This document shows positions 52,009 through 60,683 of a DNA stretch of 64,000 bases, in pieces. The stretch lies in contig NZ_JABERD010000002.1 of the NCBI RefSeq assembly GCF_013044505.1, positions 62,001 through 126,000 of the forward strand. The letters are read 5' to 3'. The notes below the pieces were generated by a model, which was not told where the DNA came from, did not search any database, and saw only the letters and a program-made list of their open reading frames with translations. The position numbers and the translations under genes were made by a program. Every line of letters begins with the position of its first letter. Position 1 is the stretch's first letter. This stretch comes from Streptomyces sp. S3(2020) (GTDB taxonomy: Bacteria > Actinomycetota > Actinomycetes > Streptomycetales > Streptomycetaceae).

Positions 52009-53219
52009 CGGTCCTCCTTCACTGTGAGCGGCAATACGGCGAGCACCCGGAAGCCTCCGTCGCGGCGCGGCCCGGCCTCGATCGTGCCACCCAGGGCCGC
52101 GGCCCGCTCCCGCATTCCGGCCAGCCCGTTGCCGCTGCCGCCCGCGTCGGCGCCGGTCGCGGGCCCGTCGTCGTCGATACGGAGCCGTAGCGTCGTCCTG
52201 TCGTCATGAGCGAGGTGCACGCGCGCGTGCCGCGATCCTGAGTGCCGTACGACATTGGTGAGTGCCTCCTGGACGATACGGAACGCGGCGAGATCCGTAC
52301 CCGGCGCGAGTTCCGGGGCCCGCCCCTCGATCTCCACGGTCAGTCCCGCGCTCGCCGCCTGCTCCACCAGTTCGGGCAGCCGATCGAGCCCGGGGGCCGG
52401 TGCGCGGGGCGCGTCCCCGGGGGTGCGCAGGGTGTCGAGGACCTGGCGGACCTCGCCCAGCGCCTCCTTGCTGGCGGCCTTGATGGTGGTGAGCGCCGTG
52501 CGTGCCTGTTCGGGGTCGCTGTCGAGGAGGGCGAGGCCGACGCCGGCCTGCACATTGATCACGGAGATGCTGTGCGCGAGGACGTCGTGGAGTTCGCGGG
52601 CCATCCGCAGCCGCACCTCGTCGGCCCGTCGCCGTGCCGCCTGCGCCCGCTCGGCCCGTTCCCGGGCCCACTGCTCACGGCGGGTCCTGGCCAGTTCCGC
52701 CAGCGCGACGATGGCGACCCCCCAGGCGGCGACCACGCCCTCCGACCCCCAGGAGGCGGCCTCGTCCCCGGACGGCGGCAGCCACTGGTAGAGCCAGTGG
52801 GCCACCAGCACATGCCCGGTCCAGAGCAGGCCGAGCGCCGTCCAGGCAGCCTTGCGGTGCCCTGCGGCGATGGCGCTGAAGCAGCCCAGGGCGAACGTCA
52901 CGAAGACCGGTCCATAGGGGTATCCGGCGCCCAGGTAGAGCATCGTGGCGGCCGCCGTGCCGAACACGACGACCACCGGGTGCCGATGGCGCCACAGCAG
53001 CAGCCCGGCCGCGACGACGAGCAGCACACGCGCGAAGACGTCGAGGTCCGCCCGCTCGTCCACCTGCTGCCGCGCCGCGAAGTTCGACCCGGCCAGCACG
53101 AACGCCGTGACCAGCACGGTGGAACGCCAGGGCCACCGTGCGGCACGCTCCTGATCACCCCAGCGGTTCCACCACGGAGGACCGCCCCCGGACACGCCCT
53201 GCTCATCCATGTCCGCCAC
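52005..53219 (-). CDS. Membrane sensor histidine kinase (NarX/DesK-like, HisKA_3)
   Basis: The protein (404 residues, or 401 from the ATG at 53210) has about five membrane helices in its first 180 residues, then a HisKA_3 dimerisation helix with the phospho-His in 'RMARELHDVLAHSISVINVQAGVGL', and an HATPase domain ('FRIVQEALTNVVRHSG', 'LRIDDDGPATG', 'GNGLAGMRERAAALGG'). It would phosphorylate the adjacent response regulator. There is no extracellular sensor domain, so the signal is probably sensed in the membrane. Neither start has a good ribosome binding site. The 133-base gap upstream shows nothing. Confidence 0.93.
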   Translation of the reverse strand: MADMDEQGVSGGGPPWWNRWGDQERAARWPWRSTVLVTAFVLAGSNFAARQQVDERADLDVFARVLLVVAAGLLLWRHRHPVVVVFGTAAATMLYLGAGYPYGPVFVTFALGCFSAIAAGHRKAAWTALGLLWTGHVLVAHWLYQWLPPSGDEAASWGSEGVVAAWGVAIVALAELARTRREQWARERAERAQAARRRADEVRLRMARELHDVLAHSISVINVQAGVGLALLDSDPEQARTALTTIKAASKEALGEVRQVLDTLRTPGDAPRAPAPGLDRLPELVEQAASAGLTVEIEGRAPELAPGTDLAAFRIVQEALTNVVRHSGSRHARVHLAHDDRTTLRLRIDDDGPATGADAGGSGNGLAGMRERAAALGGTIEAGPRRDGGFRVLAVLPLTVKEDR

Positions 53220-53352
53220 GCTAGACGCCGCCCGCCACCCCGGACGTCAGCCGGGCGAGGACACCACGGGTACTCCCCGCGAAGTACGCCGCCCTCCCTG
53301 GCCCGCAGCCCCTCGGGCGCCCACCGGTCCGCCCGCCCCGCGAGCCGCCGCC

Positions 53353-54090
53353 TCAGGACCCGGAACCGCTGCCCTCGCCTCCGTCGGCGATGTCGGTCGG
53401 CTGGGCCACCAGCCCGACCCCGTGGGCGAGTCGGGTCGCGGCCTGCCGGAAGAACGTGTCGCGGTCCTCGACGACCCGGTTGAACTGTCCGAACAGCTCG
53501 AACCCCACCAGCCCGAAGAGCTGGGCCCAGGCCGCGACGAGCGCCGCCACCGACTCCGGCGGCAGGTCCGGGGCCAGGTCGGCGGCCATCCGCTCGGCTT
53601 CGGGGCGCAGTGCGGCGGACAACGAGGGCGTGACGAGGGCGGACCCCTGGTGGGCGTCGCGGACGATGCCGATGAAGACGAGCCCGACGCGGGAGGCGGC
53701 CGGGACGGTGGTGTCGGGTGCGGTGTAACCCGGCACCGGGGAGCCGTAGATCAGCGCGTACTCGTGCGGATGCCGAAGCCCCCAGCCGCGTACCGCCTCG
53801 CACACCGCGGTCCAGCGCTCGGCCGGCCCGGCGCCGACGGCTTTGTCGTGCGCCGCCTCCGCACTCTCGCCGATCGAGTTGTAGGCGTCGATGATGAGGT
53901 CGGTGAGCAGCTCGTCACGGCTCGGGAAGTAGCGGTAGAGCGCGGACGAGACCATGCCGAGCTCACGCGCGACGGCCCGCAGCGAGAGCTTCGCGGCACC
54001 GTCGGCGGCGAGCTGTCTGCGCGCCGCGTCCTTGATGGCCGCGGTGACTTCGATCCTGGCCCGGGCACGGGCGCCGTGTGCGGTGCTCAT
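53353..54090 (-). CDS. TetR-family transcription regulator
   Basis: The 245-residue protein has an N-terminal TetR HTH ('IKDAARRQLAADGAAKLSLRAVARELGMVSSALYRYFPSRDELLTDLIIDAY') and a WHG-like ligand domain ('GWGLRHPHEYALIYGSPVPGYTAP'). ATG at 54090 begins MSTAHGARAR. The C-terminus ends in a Gly/Ser tail. It is divergent from an F420-type nitroreductase, with an array of AGAGCA-type sites between them. Confidence 0.92.
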   Translation of the reverse strand: MSTAHGARARARIEVTAAIKDAARRQLAADGAAKLSLRAVARELGMVSSALYRYFPSRDELLTDLIIDAYNSIGESAEAAHDKAVGAGPAERWTAVCEAVRGWGLRHPHEYALIYGSPVPGYTAPDTTVPAASRVGLVFIGIVRDAHQGSALVTPSLSAALRPEAERMAADLAPDLPPESVAALVAAWAQLFGLVGFELFGQFNRVVEDRDTFFRQAATRLAHGVGLVAQPTDIADGGEGSGSGS

Positions 54091-54113
54091 GCGGGCCAGT
54101 GTCCCACGAATGC

Positions 54114-54237
54114 AGAGCAGTGCACACAAACGAGAGCAGCGAACAAAAAAGAGAGCGGTGAACAAAAAAGAGAGCACTGCTCTTGCTTTGGAGCACTGTT
54201 CTGGCGCAGACTGAGGGCACAGCGAGAGCACCGCTCT
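54114..54237. promoter_or_regulatory. Six AGAGCA-type sites, five at exact 19-bp spacing
   Basis: Sites related to AGAGCACTGCTCT begin at 54114, 54133, 54152, 54171 and 54190, exactly 19 bases apart, and again at 54225. The site at 54171 is a perfect 13-bp palindrome and 54224-54238 is perfect around a three-base centre (GAGAGC-ACC-GCTCTC); 54190 is near-perfect, the first three are left half-sites. A/T-rich spacers (AACAAAAAAG) separate sites two to four. The array fills the TetR/nitroreductase divergent region and is best explained as a multi-dimer TetR operator. Confidence 0.8.
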
Positions 54238-54257
54238 CCCAATCCGATGGGGTCACC

Positions 54258-54707
54258 ATGTCGCAGCCGTACTACCTCAAGGGCAGCCCGCTCAACGTCC
54301 GCTTCAACAGCGTCTTCGGCTGGCTGGCCCGGCACGGCTTCAGCCTGGCGGGGATGGCGGAGATGTCGGTGCGGGGCCGCAAGAGCGGCAAGATGCAGCG
54401 CATCCCGGTCAACCCGCACACGTACGAGGGCGGGCAGTACCTGGTCTCGGCCCGCGGCCACTCCCAGTGGGTGCGCAACATGCGCGTGGCCGGCGGCGGG
54501 GAGCTGCGGGTCGGCCGCAAGGTCCGCGAGTTCACCGCGGTGGAGCTCCCCGACGCGGAGAAGCTCCCGATCCTGCGGACCTACCTGGAGAAGTGGGGCT
54601 GGGAGGTCAACCAGTACTTCCAGGGGGTCACCGCGAAGTCCTCCGACGAGGAGATCGTCGCGTGCGCCCAGGACCACCCCGTCTTCCGGATCACCGTCAG
54701 GAAGTGA
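54258..54707 (+). CDS. F420-dependent nitroreductase-family (DDN) protein
   Basis: The 149-residue protein matches the deazaflavin-dependent nitroreductase family: 'RKSGKMQRIPVNPHTYEGGQYLVSARGHSQWVRNMRVAGGGELRVGRK' contains the F420-binding RxSGxxR and the GxxxW-RN motif. Such enzymes use reduced F420 to reduce quinones or nitro compounds. The ATG at 54258 lies beyond the operator array. Its last 11 bases overlap the convergent reductase gene. Confidence 0.92.
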   Translation: MSQPYYLKGSPLNVRFNSVFGWLARHGFSLAGMAEMSVRGRKSGKMQRIPVNPHTYEGGQYLVSARGHSQWVRNMRVAGGGELRVGRKVREFTAVELPDAEKLPILRTYLEKWGWEVNQYFQGVTAKSSDEEIVACAQDHPVFRITVRK

Positions 54708-55935
54708 CCTCGCCGCCGTCGGGTGCCTGCCGACGGTCCAGCGCGGCCAGCGCACGCTGGGCCATGGGACGGCCGCGGACGAGCTCCCCCAGCGTCGTCG
54801 ACCCTCGGGTGATCTCCGTGAACGCCCTCCAGGCCGGCCGGAACCCGGTCAGCGCGGCATGGAAGAGACCGGGGCGGCGCTCGAACGCCATCAGCAGCCG
54901 CTTGCCGACACTCATCTCCACGCCCAGCCCCGCCTTGATGGCGAACGCGTAGTTGAGAGCCTGGCGCCGGGTGTCCACGGCGTCATGCGCCTCGGCGATC
55001 CGCACCGCCCACTCCCCCGCGAGCCGCCCCGAACGCAGCGCGAACGAGATGCCCTCGCGCGTCCACGGCTCCAGGAGCCCCGCCGCGTCCCCGCACACCA
55101 GCACCCGGCCACGGGACAGCGGCGAGTCGTCGGCCCGGCAACGCGTCAAGTGACCGGAGGAGATGCTCGGTTCGAACCCGGCGAGGCCGAGCCGCCCGAT
55201 GAACTCCTCCAAGTACCGCTTGGTCGCGGCCCCTTCACCGCGTGCCGAGATCACCCCGACCGTGAGGGTGTCGCCCTTGGGGAAGACCCAGCCGTAACTG
55301 CCGGGCATCGGCCCCCAGTCGATGAGCACCCGCCCCTGCCAGTCCTCGGCGACGGTCTCCGGCACCGGGATCTCCGCCTCCAGGCCCAGATCCACCTGGT
55401 CGAGCTTCACCCCGACATGTGCTCCTATCCGGCTGGCGCTGCCGTCCGCGCCGACGACCGCCCGCGCGAACACCGTCTCGCCGCCCTGGAGGACCACGGC
55501 GACGGTACGCCGGTCCGGCACCGCCGTCCCGTGCTGCTCGACCCGCTGGACGGCGACGCCCGTGCGCAGCTCGGCGCCGGCCTTCTGGGCGTGCTCGACG
55601 AGCTGGTGGTCGAACTCGGGCCGGTTGATCAGCCCGAACAGCATCTGCTTGGAGCGACGCGTCCTGGTGAAGCGGCCGTTGTGGGAGAAGGTCACCGCGT
55701 GCACCCGGTCCCGCAGCGGCAGCTCGAAGCCGGGCGGCAGGGAGTCGCGCGAGGGGCCGATGATGCCGCCGCCGCACGTCTTGTAGCGGGGCAGCTCCGC
55801 CTTCTCCAGCAGCAACACACGGCGGCCCGCCACCGCCGCCGCGTACGCGGCCGAGGCCCCGGCCGGCCCCGCACCCACCACGACGACGTCCCACACCTGC
55901 CGCGCGTCGTCCGCCGAAGAGTTCTCGCTGGTCAC
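54697..55935 (-). CDS. Geranylgeranyl-reductase-family FAD oxidoreductase
   Basis: The 412-residue flavoprotein has the FAD motif 'DVVVVGAGPAGASAAYAAAVAGRRVLLLEK', then 'LPRYKTCGGGIIG' (PYCGG-like flavin loop), 'VVGADGSASRIG' and 'VLVCGDAAGLLEPWTREGISFALRSGRLAGE', typical of the GGR family. In actinomycetes these reduce isoprenoid double bonds, as in menaquinone or lipid tails. GTG at 55935 is the likely start. It is divergent from the dipeptidase across 132 bases. Confidence 0.92.
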   Translation of the reverse strand: MTSENSSADDARQVWDVVVVGAGPAGASAAYAAAVAGRRVLLLEKAELPRYKTCGGGIIGPSRDSLPPGFELPLRDRVHAVTFSHNGRFTRTRRSKQMLFGLINRPEFDHQLVEHAQKAGAELRTGVAVQRVEQHGTAVPDRRTVAVVLQGGETVFARAVVGADGSASRIGAHVGVKLDQVDLGLEAEIPVPETVAEDWQGRVLIDWGPMPGSYGWVFPKGDTLTVGVISARGEGAATKRYLEEFIGRLGLAGFEPSISSGHLTRCRADDSPLSRGRVLVCGDAAGLLEPWTREGISFALRSGRLAGEWAVRIAEAHDAVDTRRQALNYAFAIKAGLGVEMSVGKRLLMAFERRPGLFHAALTGFRPAWRAFTEITRGSTTLGELVRGRPMAQRALAALDRRQAPDGGEVTS

Positions 55936-56067
55936 GATGGTCTACTGCTCCGATCAAGCCCGTTGCCGCACCTGCCTCCCGCATCCTACGACCGTCATCG
56001 CCGCAGGCCACTGTGGGAGGATCTCCATACCCACATGTACAACGTCGCACCTACAAGGAGCGTGCCC

Positions 56068-57423
56068 ATGTCGTCGAATCCGGTCGCCGAGACCGTCGCC
56101 TCGCTGATGCCCAGAGCGCGGGCGGAGCTCACCGAACTGGTGGCGTTCAAGTCGGTGGCGGACTTCGACCAGTTCCCCAGGAGCGAGAGCGAGGGCGCGG
56201 CCCGCTGGGTCGCCGACGCGCTCGGCGCCGAGGGCTTCCAGGACGTGGCCCTGCTCGACACCCCGGACGGCACCCAGTCGGTCTACGGCTACCTGCCCGG
56301 CCCCGACGGTGCGAAGACCGTCCTGCTCTACGCCCACTACGACGTGCAGCCGCCGCTGGACGAGTCCGCCTGGACCACTCCGCCGTTCGAGCTGACCGAG
56401 CGCGACGGCCGCTGGTACGGACGCGGTGCCGCCGACTGCAAGGGCGGCGTGATCATGCACCTGCTCGCCCTGCGCGCGCTGAAGGCGAACGGCGGCGTGC
56501 CCGTGCACGTCAAGGTGATCGCCGAGGGCTCCGAGGAGATGGGCACGGGCGGTCTGGAGCGGTACGCCGAGCAGCACCCGGACCTCCTGGAGGCCGACAC
56601 CATCGTCATCGGCGACGCGGGCAACTTCCGGGTCGGTCTGCCGACGGTCACGTCCACCCTGCGCGGCATGACCATGCTCCGTGTGCAGGTCGACACGCTC
56701 CAGGGCAACCTGCACTCGGGCCAGTTCGGCGGTGCGGCCCCGGACGCGCTGGCCGCGCTGATCCGCGTACTGGACTCGCTGCGCGCCGAGGACGGTTCGA
56801 CGACGGTCGACGGTCTGGCCCCCGAGACCGGGTGGGACGGCCTTCAGTACGACGAGGAGCAGTTCCGCGAGGACGCGAAGGTCCTGGACGGCGTCGAGCT
56901 GATCGGCTCCGGCACGGTCGCCGACCGCATCTGGGCGCGTCCGGCCGTCACGGTCCTCGGCATCGACTGCCCGCCGGTCGTCGGCGCCACCCCGTCCGTG
57001 CAGGCGGGCGCCCGCGCCCTGGTCAGCCTGCGGGTGCCGCCGGGTACCGACGCCGCCGAGGCGACCAAGCTGCTCCAGGCCCACCTGGAGGCGCACACCC
57101 CGTGGGGCGCCCGGGTGCGCACCGAGCAGATCGGCCAGGGCCAGCCCTTCAGCGCCGACACGACCAGCCCGGCGTACGCGGCGATGGCCGACGCCATGTC
57201 CGTCGCCTACCCGGGCCAGGAGATGCAGTACGCGGGGCAGGGCGGCTCCATCCCCCTGTGCAACACCCTCGCCGCGCTCTACCCGCACGCCGAGATCCTG
57301 CTCATCGGCCTGAGCGAGCCCGAGGCCCAGATCCACGCGGTGAACGAGAGCGTGTCCCCGCAGGAGTTGGAGCGCCTCTCGGTCGCGGAGGCGCTGTTCC
57401 TGCGCAACTACGCGGCGGGCTGA
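56068..57423 (+). CDS. M20-family dipeptidase
   Basis: The 451-residue cytosolic enzyme has the M20 metal ligands: 'VLLYAHYDVQPPL' (His, catalytic Asp), 'WYGRGAADCKGGVIMHL' (bridging Asp), 'VIAEGSEEMGTGGL' (catalytic and metal Glu), 'IVIGDAG' (Asp) and 'EPEAQIHAVNESV' (His). The dimerisation domain lies between about 190 and 330. It cleaves dipeptides such as Cys-Gly or Xaa-His. AAGGAG lies seven bases before the ATG. Confidence 0.95.
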   Translation: MSSNPVAETVASLMPRARAELTELVAFKSVADFDQFPRSESEGAARWVADALGAEGFQDVALLDTPDGTQSVYGYLPGPDGAKTVLLYAHYDVQPPLDESAWTTPPFELTERDGRWYGRGAADCKGGVIMHLLALRALKANGGVPVHVKVIAEGSEEMGTGGLERYAEQHPDLLEADTIVIGDAGNFRVGLPTVTSTLRGMTMLRVQVDTLQGNLHSGQFGGAAPDALAALIRVLDSLRAEDGSTTVDGLAPETGWDGLQYDEEQFREDAKVLDGVELIGSGTVADRIWARPAVTVLGIDCPPVVGATPSVQAGARALVSLRVPPGTDAAEATKLLQAHLEAHTPWGARVRTEQIGQGQPFSADTTSPAYAAMADAMSVAYPGQEMQYAGQGGSIPLCNTLAALYPHAEILLIGLSEPEAQIHAVNESVSPQELERLSVAEALFLRNYAAG

Positions 57424-57440
57424 CCGACTTCGCCGTCACC

Positions 57441-57473
57441 GGAAGGCCCTCGTCCACGGACGGGGGCCTTTCC
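57441..57473 (+). terminator. Hairpin after dipeptidase gene
   Basis: GGAAGGCCC-TCGTCC pairs with GGACGG-GGGCCTTTCC with one bulge and one mismatch around a short loop, 18 bases after the stop codon. Confidence 0.7.
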
Positions 57474-57546
57474 ACGGTCGTCCGTCGCCCGGCGGCGCCG
57501 CGGAAATCGGCGGACAACCACGCGCTGTCCGGCCGAGGATGACTCC

Positions 57547-58608
57547 ATGTCCCGCACCGATCGCCGCACCGCCCATGCCGACATCGCCGCGTCCCTATCG
57601 CTCCTCAGCAACACCGGGCTCATGGAACTGGTGGAGTCGGGTTCGCCGCTCGGCACGGGAATCGGCGGACGTGCGGCGCTCGTCGAGGTGGACGGCAGAC
57701 GGGTCTTCGTGAAGCGGGTACCGCTCACCGACCTCGAACTGCGGCCGGAGAACGTCCGGTCCACGGAGAACCTCTTCCAGGTGCCGCCGCACTTCCACTA
57801 CGGCATCGGCAGCCCGGGCCTGGGTACCTGGCGGGAACTGGCCGTACACACCATGACCACCGACTGGGTACTGGCCGGCCACTTCCCGGGCTTCCCCCTG
57901 ATGCACCACTGGCGGGTCCTGCCCGACACCCCGCGGCCCCTGCCCATCGAACTCGCGGACGTGGAACGGGCGGTGGCCTACTGGGGCGGCAGCCCCGCGG
58001 TGCGCGAACGCATCGAGTCGCTGCGCACGGCGTCCGCGAGCCTGGCGCTGTTCCTGGAGTACGTCCCGCACACCCTCCACGACTGGTTGGAGGCCCGGCT
58101 GCGCACGGACGACGCCGATGCCGCGTGCGTGTCGGTGGAACGGCAGCTCCGCGCACTCACCGGTTTCCTCGGCAGCCGTGGACTCGTCCACTTCGACGCC
58201 CACTTCCAGAACATCCTCACCGACGGCCACCGGCTCCACCTCGCCGACTACGGCCTCTCCCTCTCCACCCGCTTCCGCCTCACCCCGCAGGAGCGCGCCT
58301 TCTTCGGCCGGCACCGGCACTACGACCGCGACTACACCACCAGACACCTGGTGATCTGGCTCGTCACCGCCCTCTACGGGCATCGCGGGCAGGAGCGGGA
58401 CGACTTCATCCGCGCGTGCGCCGACGGCGCGCGGCCCGGGGGCGGGATCCCGCGGGCCGCGGCCGACATCATCACCCGCTACGCCCGGCCGACAGCCGTC
58501 ATGAACGACTTCGCCCGTCGGCTGTCCGAGGAGAGCAGGCTGACCCCCTATCCGGACGAGGAGCTGAACGCCGCCGCTCAGGCCGTCGGAACGCCCGCCT
58601 CCAGATAG
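57547..58608 (+). CDS. Protein-kinase-fold phosphotransferase
   Basis: The 353-residue protein keeps core kinase elements: 'RRVFVKRVPLTDLE' (ATP-binding Lys), 'RGLVHFDAHFQNILTD' (HxDxxxxN catalytic loop) and 'LADYGLS' (DYG in place of DFG). The N-lobe glycine loop is 'GTGIGGRAAL'. It is divergent from classical Ser/Thr kinases and could act on a protein or a small molecule. GAGGA lies seven bases before the ATG. Its end overlaps the convergent TmrB-NUDIX gene by 31 bases. Confidence 0.8.
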   Translation: MSRTDRRTAHADIAASLSLLSNTGLMELVESGSPLGTGIGGRAALVEVDGRRVFVKRVPLTDLELRPENVRSTENLFQVPPHFHYGIGSPGLGTWRELAVHTMTTDWVLAGHFPGFPLMHHWRVLPDTPRPLPIELADVERAVAYWGGSPAVRERIESLRTASASLALFLEYVPHTLHDWLEARLRTDDADAACVSVERQLRALTGFLGSRGLVHFDAHFQNILTDGHRLHLADYGLSLSTRFRLTPQERAFFGRHRHYDRDYTTRHLVIWLVTALYGHRGQERDDFIRACADGARPGGGIPRAAADIITRYARPTAVMNDFARRLSEESRLTPYPDEELNAAAQAVGTPASR

Positions 58609-59618
58609 AGCGCCGCCCCGCGTTCCCGGGCCCGCAGCGCCCACCGCAGCCGCTCGTAGCGGACGGGCGGCAGCAGGTCGGCGGCCTCCTGCTCGGTGAC
58701 GAAGCGCCAGTCCCGCAGTTCGGGCCCGGGCAGCAGCACCCGGCCCGCCTGTGCGGAGTCGAGACGGCCGCCGTCGAAGAGGAGGCGCAGACCGCCGTAG
58801 CCGGGCGGCCGGGGCTGCTCCCAGTCGACGACGAGGAGCCGCGGTACGTCCTCCAGCCGTATCCCGGTCTCCTCGGCGACCTCGCGGATACCGGCCCGCG
58901 CGGGCGCCTCACCGGGTTCGACGACGCCGCCGGGGAACTCCCAGCCGGCCTTGTAGGTGGGGTCGACGAGCAGCACCCGGTCCTGCTCGTCGAAGAGGAG
59001 GACTCCGGCGGCGAGGGTCTCGGCGGTCGGTTCGGGGGTCTGCACGATGTCGCAGACGGGTACGGCACCGGATCCGACCGCCTCCACGATGCGGACGGCC
59101 GTCTCGTACGGGGTGCGGGCTCCGTTGTCGACGGGGTGGGCGTCGGTGGTCAGCCAGGAGGCGAGGGCGGTGCGGTACGGCTCGATGTGGTCGTACGACC
59201 ACTGCCGTATCCGTATGTCGCCGTCGGGCAGGTCCGGCGGGATCTCCCGCCCGGCCATCCGCTCCCGCAGGATCGTTTCGGCCGGGGCGAGAAGGACGTG
59301 CCGGACCGTGATCCGGCGAGCGGCGAGGCCGCCGAAGATCTCATCGCGGTACTCCTGGCGCAGCAGGGTCATGGGGACCACGAGGGTCCCGCCGAGCTCG
59401 GCCAGCATGGCGGCGGCCGTGTCGATCACAAGACGTCGCCAGATCGGCAGGTCCTGGAAGTCACCGACCTCGGCGAGGTGCTTGGGCGGGAGCAGGTGCG
59501 TCAGCGCTCCGCCGATGACCTCGGGGTCGAAGAGCGTGCTGTTCGGGATCAGTTCGATCAGTTCTCGTGCGGTGGTGGTCTTCCCCGCACCGAACGCACC
59601 GTTGATCCAGACGATCAC
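58578..59618 (-). CDS. TmrB-like P-loop NTPase fused to NUDIX hydrolase
   Basis: The 346-residue protein is a two-domain fusion. Residues 1-190 match TmrB-type NTPases: 'VIVWINGAFGAGKTTTARELIELIPNSTLFDPEVIGGAL', 'DFQDLPIWRRLV' and 'TLVVPMTLLRQEY'. Residues 210-346 form a NUDIX domain with a full box, 'GGVVEPGEAPARAGIREVAEETGI', preceded by 'KAGWEFPGG'. TmrB confers tunicamycin resistance in Bacillus; NUDIX enzymes hydrolyse nucleoside-diphosphate compounds. GTG at 59618 follows GAGGGGGAA. Role unknown; detoxifying or housecleaning of a nucleotide-like compound is plausible. Confidence 0.88.
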   Translation of the reverse strand: MIVWINGAFGAGKTTTARELIELIPNSTLFDPEVIGGALTHLLPPKHLAEVGDFQDLPIWRRLVIDTAAAMLAELGGTLVVPMTLLRQEYRDEIFGGLAARRITVRHVLLAPAETILRERMAGREIPPDLPDGDIRIRQWSYDHIEPYRTALASWLTTDAHPVDNGARTPYETAVRIVEAVGSGAVPVCDIVQTPEPTAETLAAGVLLFDEQDRVLLVDPTYKAGWEFPGGVVEPGEAPARAGIREVAEETGIRLEDVPRLLVVDWEQPRPPGYGGLRLLFDGGRLDSAQAGRVLLPGPELRDWRFVTEQEAADLLPPVRYERLRWALRARERGAALYLEAGVPTA

Positions 59619-59703
59619 GGTTCCCCCTCTTCTGTTGGCCCCCTGAGGCTTGCCCGCTTCACCCTGCCACGGAAACCAGCCCCAGTTGAGGGGGCGCATA
59701 CGA

Positions 59704-59742
59704 CGGCGCCGGCGCCCCCTGACGCGAGGGGCGCCGGCGCCG
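59704..59742. terminator. 15-bp-stem hairpin downstream of the small secreted protein gene
   Basis: CGGCGCCGGCGCCCC (59704-59718) pairs perfectly with GGGGCGCCGGCGCCG (59728-59742). It lies 14 bases beyond the small secreted protein stop on the minus strand and probably terminates that gene. Confidence 0.85.
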
Positions 59743-59756
59743 TGCTCCGGTCGGCC

Positions 59757-59948
59757 TCAGCCGTTCTGCCCGAGGGCGGTGTCGTCGACGGAGAGGCTCT
59801 CGCTGGCGATCGTGTCGCCGAGCGTGCTGACGGTCTTGTCCACGTCGAGGTCGGGCAGGTCGTCCCCGAGCGCGTGCGAGGGGGTGACCGCGGCGACGAC
59901 GAAACCGGTGGCCATGGTGGCGATGGCGAGCATGGTGCGCTTCTTCAT
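59757..59948 (-). CDS. Small secreted acidic peptide, 63 residues
   Basis: The ORF encodes a signal peptide (MKKRTMLAIATMATGFVVAAV, cleavage near 'TPSHA') and a mature acidic region of about 36 residues ('LGDDLPDLDVDKTVSTLGDTI'). It resembles short secreted Streptomyces proteins of unknown role. There are no cysteines. The ribosome binding site is weak. A strong hairpin follows. The 129-base gap upstream shows nothing clear. Confidence 0.65.
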   Translation of the reverse strand: MKKRTMLAIATMATGFVVAAVTPSHALGDDLPDLDVDKTVSTLGDTIASESLSVDDTALGQNG

Positions 59949-60077
59949 GCCCGGATCAACGGCGCGGGCGGGCGGGAGTCACGGGAACGTCGACGAAAGC
60001 GGCCGGCGGGAGTACGCGGGTGCCCGGACCCGGCACGCGGCGGCGGCTGGGCCCGGGCACCCGGGGACGAGCGGATC

Positions 60078-60674
60078 TCACTCCTCGCCGGGCATCTTCC
60101 CCGGCTTCGGCTCGATGCCGGAGTCCCCCATGCGCCGGTCGGCGCCCGGACCCTCGCCGGGCATCAGCCCGGTCGTGGCGCCCTCGCCGGGCATCAGACC
60201 GCTGTCGGCCCGCTCTCCGGGCATCGTCCCCAGCGGCTGCTCGCCGTTCGGCACCGGCTCGGCCGGCACCGCCTGCGCAGCGAGGGAGGCCTGCTGGATA
60301 CGGTCGGCCAGCTCCGTCGGCGGGTCCGCGGGCACAGCCGCCAGAGCCACCTTGCGCACGCCGGGATCGTCGTCGGCCACCAGGTCGGAGAGAACCGCGG
60401 CGGCGGACTCCGGGGGCAGACTGGCCGCGGCACTGGCCGCCGCGACGCGCAGCGTCGGGTCCTCGCTCCGGGCGGCCGTGGTCACCACGTCCTGCCCGGT
60501 GTCGCCCGCCAGCTGCCCGGCCGCGTAGGCCGCCTTGGCCGCGAGCAGCGGATCGTCGCCCGCGACCAGCCTGCGCAGATGGGGCAGGCTGTCGGTGCCC
60601 AGCCGGGCGGCAGCCGCGTAGTCCGGCTCCTCGGGATCGAGGACCTTGCGCACATCACGCATCGATACGCTCAC
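60078..60674 (-). CDS. HEAT-repeat protein with MPGE-repeat tail
   Basis: The 198-residue protein has three HEAT-like helical repeats in residues 20-125 ('AAKAAYAAGQLAGDTG', 'TLRVAAASAAASLPPESA', 'GVRKVALAAVPADPP') and a disordered tail with four MPGE motifs, two in the unit GLMPGEG. AGGAGG lies five bases before the GTG at 60674 and overlaps the stop of the upstream lectin-protease gene, so the two are coupled. It may be a partner or adaptor of that protein. No known domain family is otherwise recognisable. Confidence 0.78.
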   Translation of the reverse strand: MSVSMRDVRKVLDPEEPDYAAAARLGTDSLPHLRRLVAGDDPLLAAKAAYAAGQLAGDTGQDVVTTAARSEDPTLRVAAASAAASLPPESAAAVLSDLVADDDPGVRKVALAAVPADPPTELADRIQQASLAAQAVPAEPVPNGEQPLGTMPGERADSGLMPGEGATTGLMPGEGPGADRRMGDSGIEPKPGKMPGEE

Positions 60675-60683
60675 CGAAGCCTC

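Noticed and set aside
54114..54237. CRISPR-like or iteron replication origin
   Set aside because: The repeats are short dyads in a divergent TetR promoter with no replication gene nearby; operator sites explain them better.
55155..55185. tRNA T-arm-like sequence GGTTCGAACCC
   Set aside because: It lies inside the geranylgeranyl reductase coding region, encoding part of 'AGFEPSIS' on the minus strand, and no cloverleaf surrounds it.
53209..57423. A single 1,404-codon protein ending in the dipeptidase
   Set aside because: Only the part from 56068, which has AAGGAG upstream and begins MSSNPVAE, is the M20 enzyme. The upstream part is antisense to the TetR and GGR genes.
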